Positions 1 through 5,495 of a stretch of DNA of 9,877 nucleotides are shown piece by piece (the first letter of the stretch is position 1; each line of letters begins with the position of its first letter). The stretch is from positions 1 through 9,877 of the forward strand of contig JAHZKV010000081.1 of NCBI GenBank assembly GCA_022600215.1. Direction: 5' to 3'. The position numbers were made by a program, and so were the translations under genes. The notes beneath the pieces are model-generated. The model saw only the letters and a program-made list of their open reading frames with translations. It did no database searches and was not told the origin of the DNA. The DNA is from a bacterium (GTDB lineage: Bacteria > Chlamydiota > Chlamydiia > Chlamydiales > 2-12-FULL-49-11).

Positions 1-42
1 GGCATTCAAGTAGTTAAAAGTTGGAATAATCTTCCTTGCTAA
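1..42 (+). CDS. possible C-terminal tail of an upstream gene (partial)
   Basis: Frame 1 is open from the left edge for 13 codons (GIQVVKSWNNLPC) and closes with TAA at 40-42. The other two + frames close sooner (TAG at 11-13, TAA at 15-17). The length is far too short to prove coding. A competing reading exists on the - strand: an ATG at 57-55 opens a frame (MRDLFLARKIIPTF...) that runs off the left edge, with a TATAAT on the - strand at 76-71, but it has no Shine-Dalgarno sequence. The sequence to the left of the window would decide between them. Confidence 0.25.
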   Translation, partial: GIQVVKSWNNLPC

Positions 43-89
43 AAAAAGATCTCTCATTAATGTAAAAAGTATTATATCAGTGAGGTCTT
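43..89 (+). promoter_or_regulatory. leader region of the epimerase gene with a weak candidate promoter and RBS
   Basis: This short AT-rich leader holds TATTAT at 70-75, a 5/6 match to the -10 box; the same bases read TATAAT on the - strand (71-76). No convincing -35 box sits 16-18 bp upstream on either strand; TTGCTA at 36-41 is too far away for TATTAT and pairs only with a poor TAATGT at 58-63. The ribosome binding site is clear: GAGG at 82-85, five bases before the ATG at 90. Confidence 0.3.
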
Positions 90-1202
90 ATGAAAAATAG
101 CGATAAACCATTAGTTTTAATTACAGGAAGTGCAGGAAGAATTGGTTCTGCCCTAGCAAGAGAGCTTGGTCAAAAATATCAAATTGTTGGATTTGAATTG
201 ATGAAAGCTATTTATGCATCTGCTAATGAAGAGCTTGTCCCTCTGGATGTTTCTTCTGAAGAGAGCATTCAGCAAGCTTTTAGGCATATTGAGTCCTTTT
301 ATGGGAAAAAGATCGCATCTGTTGTACACCTTGCTGCCTATTATAGCTTTGTGGATGAAAAGTATGATAAGTACAACAAGATCACAGTACAAGGAACAAA
401 GAATCTACTCAAAGCTTTACAAAATTTTGAGGTAGAGCAATTTATTTTCTCTTCCACCATGTTGGTTCATAAAGCAGGAAAACCTGGGGAAAGAATCACA
501 GAAGATTCACCTTTAGATGGAAACTGGGCATATCCAAAGTCCAAAATTGAAACAGAAGAAGTAATTCGTAAATATCGTGGAAAAATTCCTTCGGTTGTAA
601 TGCGAATTTCTGGGGTATATGATGATGACTGTCACTCCATTCCAATTTCCAATCAAATACAAAGGATCTATGAAAAGAGTTTTACTGCACACTTTTTCCC
701 AGGAGACATGTCTCATGGAGCATCTTTCATGCATATGGATGATGTAATAGCCATCTTGGTGAAAGCAGTAGATAAGAGGAAAGAGATTCCTGAGCAAGTG
801 ACGGTATTGGTAGGAGAAGAGAAAACGCTTAGTACCCGCTATTTACAAAACAAGATCTCTAATGAGCTTTTTGGAAAAAATATCTGGATGATGCGACTTC
901 CTCGTTTTGTGGCATGGCTCGGTGCTTGGGCACAATGTCATATACCTTTTATGGCTAAACCTTTTATTCGCCCTTGGATGATTCGCTTGGCAGATGAACA
1001 TTTTGAATTAGATATTTCTTTAGCGAAAAAACTATTTGATTTTGAGGTGCAGCATGACTTGGATAACTTGCTTGGACATATGTGTGCAGATTTGAAAAGT
1101 GATCCAGTTGCTTGGTATAAGAAAAATAGCTTGAAGATGCCTAAACATATGAAAAAGATGCAAAAAAAATCAAAAAAGTCAAAAAATAGGGATGCTGCAT
1201 GA
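90..1202 (+). CDS. NAD(P)-dependent epimerase/dehydratase (extended SDR family)
   Basis: Cytoplasmic NAD(P)-binding oxidoreductase of the extended short-chain dehydrogenase type, 370 aa. Visible motifs: the dinucleotide-binding glycine loop ITGSAGRIGS (residues 11-20, G13-x-x-G16-x-x-G19), the VVHLAA strand (78-83), the catalytic Ser region FSST (120-123), the catalytic pair Y148-x3-K152 (YPKSK), and HMDDV (215-219), typical of extended SDRs. The family acts on nucleotide sugars, sterols or similar alcohols and ketones; the substrate cannot be read here. The C-terminal end (about 344-367) is a Lys-rich tail beyond the fold, encoded by A-runs of 8, 6 and 6 bases. The start is supported by GAGG five bases upstream. 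The stop TGA overlaps the ATG of the next gene (ATGA), so the two are translationally coupled. This suggests it works with the membrane protein that follows rather than in a sugar pathway. Confidence 0.9.
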   Translation: MKNSDKPLVLITGSAGRIGSALARELGQKYQIVGFELMKAIYASANEELVPLDVSSEESIQQAFRHIESFYGKKIASVVHLAAYYSFVDEKYDKYNKITVQGTKNLLKALQNFEVEQFIFSSTMLVHKAGKPGERITEDSPLDGNWAYPKSKIETEEVIRKYRGKIPSVVMRISGVYDDDCHSIPISNQIQRIYEKSFTAHFFPGDMSHGASFMHMDDVIAILVKAVDKRKEIPEQVTVLVGEEKTLSTRYLQNKISNELFGKNIWMMRLPRFVAWLGAWAQCHIPFMAKPFIRPWMIRLADEHFELDISLAKKLFDFEVQHDLDNLLGHMCADLKSDPVAWYKKNSLKMPKHMKKMQKKSKKSKNRDAA

Positions 1203-2515
1203 AAGAAATACGACCAGAAGTAAAAGAAAAACATGAAAAGATGCTTTGGACGGTGTTTGCCTGTGGCTTTTTAGGGGTGTGGTTGATATTTGCCCATTTT
1301 GCTTTTGGGTATGGGATCACCAATATGGGTATCAATGATATGATCACTGGTGGGGTGATTCTTATTGCAAGTTTCTTTGCATTTAAGGCAAATCGATTTG
1401 GCTTTGTGTGTCTATGGCTAATTACGATAGCCGGCTTGTGGCTTAATTTTGCACCACTGTTGTTTCATGCTAAGCATGCCGTAGAATATTTAAATGATAC
1501 GGCAGTTGGGATATTGGTTGTCTTATTTTCTTTGATTATTCCTGGTCTCCCTGGAAAGGTAGAAGAGGTAGGGCATGAGATACCTCCAGGGTGGAGCTAC
1601 AATCCATCATCTTGGTTGCAGCGCTTACCTGTAATTAAGCTTGGTATTGTAGGGATGTTTATCTCGAGATATTTAGCGGCCTATCAGCTGGGATATATTG
1701 ATACGATGTGGGATCCTGCTTTTGGAGATGGAACTATTGAAGTGATCACCTCAAAGGTTGCGAGTTTTTTTCCGGTACCAGATGCCGGACTTGGATGTTT
1801 TGCATATACCATAGAAGTGCTGCTTGGTCTTAAGGGCGGGCAAAGTAGATGGAGAACGATGCCTTGGATGGTGATATCTTTTGTATTTCTGGTGGTGCCA
1901 CTTGGTATTGTGAGTATTGTATTGGTAATTTTGCAGCCACTTTTAGTGGGCGCATGGTGCTTCTTATGTCTTTGTACAGCAACTGCTATGATGATTATGA
2001 TTGTCTTTGCGGTGGATGAACTGATTGCGGTATTTCAGTTTTTACACCTGAGTGTGAAAGCGGGGAATGGCTTTTGGAAAACCTTTTGGCATGGAGGAGA
2101 TCTTCCAGGAACTAAGGATGATTCGGAGCAACCTTTTTCACAAGTACCTGTATTTACGATGTATAAAAGAGCCTTTATGGGAGTTGGTTGGTGTTGGAAC
2201 TTATACCTTTCTGCAGCGGCAGGGGTATTATTTATGTTCTTTCCACACCTATTTAACTTTACCGGCTTTATGAGAGATGTGGATCACTTAGTGGGATCTT
2301 TGATTGTGGTATGCTCTATTTTATCCCTTGCGGAGGTTATTCGTGCTCTTCGATTTATCAACATAGGATTTGGGCTCTTTATTGCGATTGTTTCTTGGTT
2401 TTATCAAGGGCCAGCAGTGTATCATACACTTTTAGCGATAGCTTTGATTTTGCTTTCTATTCGTAGAGGAAAAATCCGAGAAACCTATGGATCGTGGCAG
2501 AAGATGATCAAGTAA
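1199..2515 (+). CDS. polytopic membrane protein, SPW repeat - VKOR-like core - SPW repeat
   Basis: Inner-membrane protein of 438 aa with roughly ten to twelve hydrophobic segments. The N-terminal part (about 43-116) and the C-terminal part (about 360-438, ending RETYGSWQ) look like SPW-repeat domains. Between them (about 131-285) lies a vitamin K epoxide reductase-like core: GWSYNPSSWLQRLP (131-144), FPVPDAGLGCFAYTIEVLLG (191-210), RWRTMPW (217-223), and the redox motif C254-F-L-C257 in GAWCFLCL. VKOR proteins move electrons between thiols and membrane quinone. The cysteine pair of the loop before the second core helix is not seen: the equivalent stretch 171-187 has none. The second helix resembles human VKOR FGCIFYTLQLLLG. 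AGGGA at 1188-1192 is the RBS, six bases before the ATG, inside the epimerase gene. Family assignment is from memory of VKOR and SPW sequences; the electron donor and substrate are unknown. Confidence 0.82.
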   Translation: MKEIRPEVKEKHEKMLWTVFACGFLGVWLIFAHFAFGYGITNMGINDMITGGVILIASFFAFKANRFGFVCLWLITIAGLWLNFAPLLFHAKHAVEYLNDTAVGILVVLFSLIIPGLPGKVEEVGHEIPPGWSYNPSSWLQRLPVIKLGIVGMFISRYLAAYQLGYIDTMWDPAFGDGTIEVITSKVASFFPVPDAGLGCFAYTIEVLLGLKGGQSRWRTMPWMVISFVFLVVPLGIVSIVLVILQPLLVGAWCFLCLCTATAMMIMIVFAVDELIAVFQFLHLSVKAGNGFWKTFWHGGDLPGTKDDSEQPFSQVPVFTMYKRAFMGVGWCWNLYLSAAAGVLFMFFPHLFNFTGFMRDVDHLVGSLIVVCSILSLAEVIRALRFINIGFGLFIAIVSWFYQGPAVYHTLLAIALILLSIRRGKIRETYGSWQKMIK

Positions 2516-2526
2516 CATTATGGTTG

Positions 2527-2548
2527 TACTCTTTTTTTTAAAGGAGTA
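2527..2548 (+). promoter_or_regulatory. hairpin that buries the RBS of the next gene
   Basis: TACTC TTTT (2527-2535) can pair with AAAG GAGTA (2540-2548) around a TTTT loop, giving 9 pairs with one G-U. The right arm contains the whole Shine-Dalgarno AAGGAG (2541-2546) of the gene starting at 2559. The spacing from that SD to its ATG (12 bases) is also longer than ideal. The stem is AU-rich, so it would be only modestly stable; it may be a temperature- or translation-sensitive element or chance. Confidence 0.3.
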
Positions 2549-2558
2549 TGGTTAGTTT

Positions 2559-3023
2559 ATGATTAAAAACCTTTATATCTTCGCTTGTATCTTTTCAATG
2601 TTCGTGAAACCTCCTGCACATGTGGCAGTTAGCGATAAAAGTGTAACTACTTTTGCTAAGACATTGGAGGGGGAGAAGATCAAGATTCTCTCTGTAGGAG
2701 GGTTTTATTTAGGACAGAGAGTAGAAAAGCTCTATTTAGATCTAGAGTATTCAGGGGCTTTTTCAGATGAGAAAGCAAAATCCACTTTAGAAAAAGCTAT
2801 CTTTGGCCTCTTGGCTCATGTAAATGCTGATGAAGAAGTGCTTCCTTACCTGATTAAGGAGAAGTTTTCCACAGAAGATATAAGCGTTAGTCTTTCCTAT
2901 CATTCAGACAAAGGAGATCCCCTCCAAGTTCATCTATATGAAGGGGAAATTATCTTTTCTCGTTATCATCCTGCGGATAATAGCCTTGAAAAAATTCGGT
3001 CTATTGCACTGAATATGGATTAG
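2559..3023 (+). CDS. small secreted protein of unknown function
   Basis: I do not recognise this 154-aa protein. Residues 1-23 look like a signal peptide: M-I-K, a hydrophobic stretch NLYIFACIFSMFV, then PPAHVA with a plausible cleavage after A23. The mature part is about 131 aa, rich in Lys and Glu, with no cysteine; the only Cys (C10) is in the leader. Alternating hydrophobic and polar residues (VEKLYLDLEY at 55-64, EDISVSLSYHS at 106-116, LQVHLYEGEIIFSRYH at 122-137) suggest a small mixed alpha/beta fold with several strands. It lies 43 bp after the VKOR-like gene on the same strand and could be read through from it. AAGGAG at 2541-2546 serves the ATG with a long 12-base gap. Its last 23 bp overlap the end of the convergent glycosyltransferase gene. 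Likely periplasmic or secreted; function unknown. Confidence 0.75.
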   Translation: MIKNLYIFACIFSMFVKPPAHVAVSDKSVTTFAKTLEGEKIKILSVGGFYLGQRVEKLYLDLEYSGAFSDEKAKSTLEKAIFGLLAHVNADEEVLPYLIKEKFSTEDISVSLSYHSDKGDPLQVHLYEGEIIFSRYHPADNSLEKIRSIALNMD

Positions 3024-4008
3024 CAAGGAATTTTGCTTTTTCTTCAAAAATAAGATTTTTCCAGTATGGAAAATAGATCTTTTCCATTTTAAACTTTCTA
3101 GACCTAAATTCTTCCAGCTTTGCTGCTAAAAACTCTTCAGTTACCTCTTCCCACTCTCTTATCAATATAACTGGAAGATCTTTATATAAGTCATCATATC
3201 CTTCTGCATATTCACCTGTGTCTAAACAAACAGGTCTCACAATTGGTATACAGTCCATGAGAAGAGCTTCCCAAGTTCTAAGGCAAGAGATCCCTGCGCC
3301 GCTTGGAGAAGGAGTAAATTGGCAACCCTTTAAATCATGCAGATATTGTTTATAACCAACTCTTTTTTGGTAAAAAGAGTCCTTAAAGCTTTTGAAGTGG
3401 TTGTCGGCAATGGTTCGCTCTTTTTTAAAAGTATGGAGAGCAAAATTCATGTAGATAGTAGGCCTTCTTTTGCAGCTATAGCTGTTGCACTGATCAAGGA
3501 TCTGTTCATAATTGTGTACGCGCTTAGATATCCAGTAGCGACTCTCAATGCCAAGCGGGATGGCTATTAATTTTGCATGCTGTAGATTGATATTATGGGC
3601 ATACCATCGAATGATTTTATCACTATCTAGAAAATCTTTATATCGATGATCTATAATATTAATTCCAAAATGCGAGATTAATATGTATGGGTGATTGATA
3701 TTGGGATGAACAAGAGATAAAAATTCATCAATCAGGCAACTTTCTACATAGATAATATCACCAGGCTTGCAATGGGCTGCTATTTTATGAGCTTGCATAT
3801 TTAGGTATTTCGTTGTACTGGGATATACCCAGAATTGAAAACACTCATTTTCAAATGTAAAATCTGCAATGGATCTAAAAGCATCTACCGAAACATAATT
3901 TTTGATAGGAGTTCTATTGTGTAGGACTTGTCTTTCTTGTTCTCTTCCTGCATATAAAAAAGAAAGCGGCAGGCTAAGAGTGGTTAAAAAAATATGGATA
4001 AATTTCAT
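3001..4008 (-). CDS. secreted exostosin-like (GT47-type) glycosyltransferase
   Basis: 335 aa. Residues 1-20 form a signal-peptide-like leader (MKFIHIFLTTLSLPLSFLYA) with probable cleavage before G21. The C-terminal half carries the block FTPSPSGAGISCLRTWEALL (231-250) followed by MDCIPIV (251-257), matching the exostosin-type pattern of a Pro/Gly turn, an Arg, WEAL and IPI that binds the nucleotide sugar. Upstream, RWYAHNI (134-140) and AIPLGIESRYW (149-159) match a block shared by bacterial relatives. These enzymes add a sugar from a nucleotide-sugar donor; donor and acceptor cannot be told. There are at least eight cysteines in the mature part, in keeping with export and possible disulfides. 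The start has a strong RBS (AGGAG on the - strand, about five bases before the ATG). It lies 21 bp after the gene at 4650-4030, so it is probably the last gene of a - strand operon. It overlaps the convergent + strand gene by 23 bp. Confidence 0.72.
   Translation of the reverse strand: MKFIHIFLTTLSLPLSFLYAGREQERQVLHNRTPIKNYVSVDAFRSIADFTFENECFQFWVYPSTTKYLNMQAHKIAAHCKPGDIIYVESCLIDEFLSLVHPNINHPYILISHFGINIIDHRYKDFLDSDKIIRWYAHNINLQHAKLIAIPLGIESRYWISKRVHNYEQILDQCNSYSCKRRPTIYMNFALHTFKKERTIADNHFKSFKDSFYQKRVGYKQYLHDLKGCQFTPSPSGAGISCLRTWEALLMDCIPIVRPVCLDTGEYAEGYDDLYKDLPVILIREWEEVTEEFLAAKLEEFRSRKFKMEKIYFPYWKNLIFEEKAKFLANPYSVQ
3022..3044 (+). terminator. weak candidate intrinsic terminator overlapping the stop codon
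   Basis: AGCAA (3022-3026) and TTGCT (3033-3037) form a 5-bp stem, extendable by a G-U pair, around a short loop. It is followed by TTTTCTT, continuing the T-run that starts at 3037. It begins within the TAG of the secreted-protein gene (3021-3023) and lies entirely inside the 3' end of the convergent gene, so it would end + strand transcription only. The stem is short and has just two G-C pairs. Confidence 0.35.
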
Positions 4009-4029
4009 ATTTTCTCCTATTTGTAAGTT

Positions 4030-4650
4030 TTATTGATAAATAACAGATTCACAATCAACAGTTTCGCCGGTTCTTGTGTTGATTAAGGTAAATGGATAAT
4101 CTAAGTTCCAAGGGTATTTTTCTTTGTTCCATGCTATTACTATTTGGTCAAATACAGACCAATTTTGCACCTTGTAGAGGTGAGTGTTGTAGATTTCTAC
4201 ATATGCATAGTATCCATCGGACTTGTACAGAGTTAAAATATTGCTATTCCCAGGAAGAGCGTAGATAGAAAATGCATGAGCGGAGTTTGCATCTGGCGCG
4301 CAGGAGAATTTTACTTTTACTGATCTGTTTCTTACCGTATTGTATAAAGTTTGAGATAGTGACCATGTGTTTGTTTTTAGTACGATGGGGTCTGTATAAT
4401 TCCAAGTCTTAATTTCTTCGATATCGGATATGCGAGTTACTCTCCACACACTTTGATCCAGAAGGTATATATTTACAAAGTCTTTGTGATAGGTAAACCT
4501 TGTAGCAAGCGTTGTTGGCATAGTTTTATCGTAGCTATAGACTTCGGTGTAAACCGGAGTGGCAACTACAGGTGTATTTGGTGCGGCTACTGCGTTAGTA
4601 GAGAGTGCAGTGCAAGCAATGATTGCAGCTAGTTGGTTCTTAGTTAACAT
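4030..4650 (-). CDS. secreted protein with two copies of a Trp/Asp motif, unknown function
   Basis: 206 aa. A typical Sec signal peptide spans 1-22 (MLTKNQLAAIIACTALSTNA then VA, cleavage AVA before APN). I do not recognise a named family. The mature part holds two related stretches: VNIYLLDQSVWRV, then KTWNYTDPIVL (59-71 and 81-91), and VEIYNTHLYKV, then QNWSVFDQIVIAWN (151-161 and 162-175). The pattern is V-x-I-Y, an aromatic followed by R/K-V, then W-x3-D-x-I-V. The second copy ends with YPFTLINTRTGETV (185-198), which resembles the end of short beta-domains seen in secreted bacterial proteins of the form DGS-x-W ... W-x-x-GD-x-I. So it is probably two small beta domains. Only C117 and C200 remain after cleavage and might form a disulfide. 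AAGGGGG about 6-7 bases before the ATG is the RBS. It is 63 bp downstream of the gene at 5361-4714. Confidence 0.72.
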   Translation of the reverse strand: MLTKNQLAAIIACTALSTNAVAAPNTPVVATPVYTEVYSYDKTMPTTLATRFTYHKDFVNIYLLDQSVWRVTRISDIEEIKTWNYTDPIVLKTNTWSLSQTLYNTVRNRSVKVKFSCAPDANSAHAFSIYALPGNSNILTLYKSDGYYAYVEIYNTHLYKVQNWSVFDQIVIAWNKEKYPWNLDYPFTLINTRTGETVDCESVIYQ

Positions 4651-4676
4651 AAATGCCCCCTTGGTGAAATTTGATA

Positions 4677-4693
4677 TAACACCGTATGTGTTA
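4677..4693. promoter_or_regulatory. 17-bp dyad upstream of the secreted-protein gene
   Basis: TAACAC (4677-4682) and GTGTTA (4688-4693) are perfect inverted repeats separated by CGTAT. The dyad lies 27 bp upstream of the - strand ATG at 4650, in the 63-bp gap after the preceding gene. Read on the - strand, TTATAT overlaps its edge and could act as a -10 box, but no -35 box of quality is in place. It may be an operator or a small RNA hairpin; there is no T-run beside it, so it is not a good terminator. Confidence 0.3.
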
Positions 4694-4713
4694 GGGGGAT
4701 TAATAGCAAGTCT

Positions 4714-5361
4714 TTATTCTAGATTACGTAGCTTGTTTAAGAGTATTGCGCTCTCAGAAAGAGATATGCGTGATTGACCGGCATCGGTAATTAAATCGTT
4801 TAACGATAAAAACGTTTTTTTGTAGGCAAGGGTGATATAAAAGCTTTCCCCATTTGGGAGAGGACTGAGTCCTACACTTGTTCTTAGGGAAGTTAGCTCT
4901 TCAGAAGAAATCGTGAAATACCAAACATATTTATTCTCAATATCAAAGAGTAGTTTTGCACGAAAACAGCCTGTTATGGAAAAGGAAAATGCTTCCCCAA
5001 TAGGGAGAGGGGAGAAGAGTTTTTTTTCTTCTTCAGGGGTTGCAATAGATATGTGAGCTCCATCTCTAAAAGTCCCTTCGTAGTATGGAGGGAGGTCAAC
5101 AGATGGATCCTCAAAGAAGGGTATAATGGAGGTGATATATTCATTTGCAATATCTAAATAGAGATAGCCTTGATCCGTTTCTTTTAATGTTCCAGCTAAA
5201 GGGAGAATGGAATTGATATAGGAGATAATGGAGGAAGATTTTGGTTCCACCATGTGCTCTTTTTCTCTGCATGGTAGGTGACTATCTTGGTTCTCTTTTT
5301 TTAGGAGACATTTATCAAAAGTGGTAGGATGAGATATCCTAATTTCTTCTGGTGTGTACAT
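4714..5361 (-). CDS. 2H-phosphoesterase-like protein with one degenerate motif
   Basis: 215 aa, no signal peptide. The core shows two H-x-S/T-like motifs as in 2H phosphoesterases (the RNA ligase/cyclic phosphodiesterase fold): GAHISIATPEE (101-111; H103, S105) and SFYITLAYKK (173-182), where the expected His of FHIT is Y175, followed by T177. Other blocks I associate with this kind of bacterial protein are GYLYLDIANEYI (65-76), LPPYYEGTF (90-98), and VWYFTISSEELTSLR (146-160). The family would cleave or process 2',3'-cyclic or similar phosphodiesters, but with one His missing the activity may be lost or changed. The first 40 residues are variable. The start at 5361 is supported by AAGGA six bases upstream on the - strand. 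It is the first gene of the - strand row and is divergent from the hydrolase gene. Assignment rests on motif resemblance only. Confidence 0.6.
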   Translation of the reverse strand: MYTPEEIRISHPTTFDKCLLKKENQDSHLPCREKEHMVEPKSSSIISYINSILPLAGTLKETDQGYLYLDIANEYITSIIPFFEDPSVDLPPYYEGTFRDGAHISIATPEEEKKLFSPLPIGEAFSFSITGCFRAKLLFDIENKYVWYFTISSEELTSLRTSVGLSPLPNGESFYITLAYKKTFLSLNDLITDAGQSRISLSESAILLNKLRNLE

Positions 5362-5422
5362 AGACCATCCTTGTTTTCCTTTTCCATACCTGATGGGGAA
5401 ATAAGAAGCAAATACAATAAAA

Positions 5423-5437
5423 ATATTTTGAAAATAT
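5423..5437. promoter_or_regulatory. 15-bp AT palindrome in the divergent intergenic region
   Basis: ATATTTT and AAAATAT are perfect inverted repeats around a single G (5430). The site lies between the starts of two divergent genes (5361 on -, about 5494-5515 on +), where an operator or a bent-DNA element could serve both. AT-rich DNA produces such palindromes by chance, so this is a candidate only. The rest of the intergenic stretch (5362-5493) shows no RNA gene. Confidence 0.3.
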
Positions 5438-5467
5438 GGGGGTATTCCATTTCTGTGGAGACTTCCC

Positions 5468-5495
5468 TTGTAGGAAAACGAAAAGTCTTTATAAT
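5468..5495 (+). promoter_or_regulatory. candidate sigma70-type promoter for the YheT-like hydrolase
   Basis: A perfect TATAAT lies at 5490-5495 with TTGTAG (3/6 match) at 5468-5473, spacing 16. Transcription would begin near 5502. The box overlaps the first possible ATG of the gene (5494). If it is used, the true start must be a later Met (5503, leaderless, or 5515). Confidence 0.45.

Noticed and set aside
1162..1200. Programmed -1 frameshift on the A-runs, fusing the SDR and the VKOR-like protein
   Set aside because: The -1 frame matches that of the membrane protein, but a TAG at 1187-1189 closes it before 1199. The ATGA overlap with its own RBS explains expression better.
938..1347. Antisense frames opposite the SDR end and the membrane protein start
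   Set aside because: They are Phe/Lys-rich mirror images of the A-runs and hydrophobic codons of the + strand genes, with no RBS or protein-like motifs.
2548..2562. Four-codon mini-ORF (ATG to TGA) overlapping the start of the secreted-protein gene as a leader peptide
   Set aside because: The SD would be one base from its ATG, too close for efficient initiation, and such short frames arise by chance.
3337..3570. 77-codon + strand frame inside the glycosyltransferase gene
   Set aside because: It is a shadow of a gene supported by family motifs, signal peptide and RBS on the opposite strand.
5329..5493. 55-residue N-terminal extension of the hydrolase
   Set aside because: It crosses the start of the divergent gene, has no family similarity, and the family's usual first block begins right after the later Met codons.
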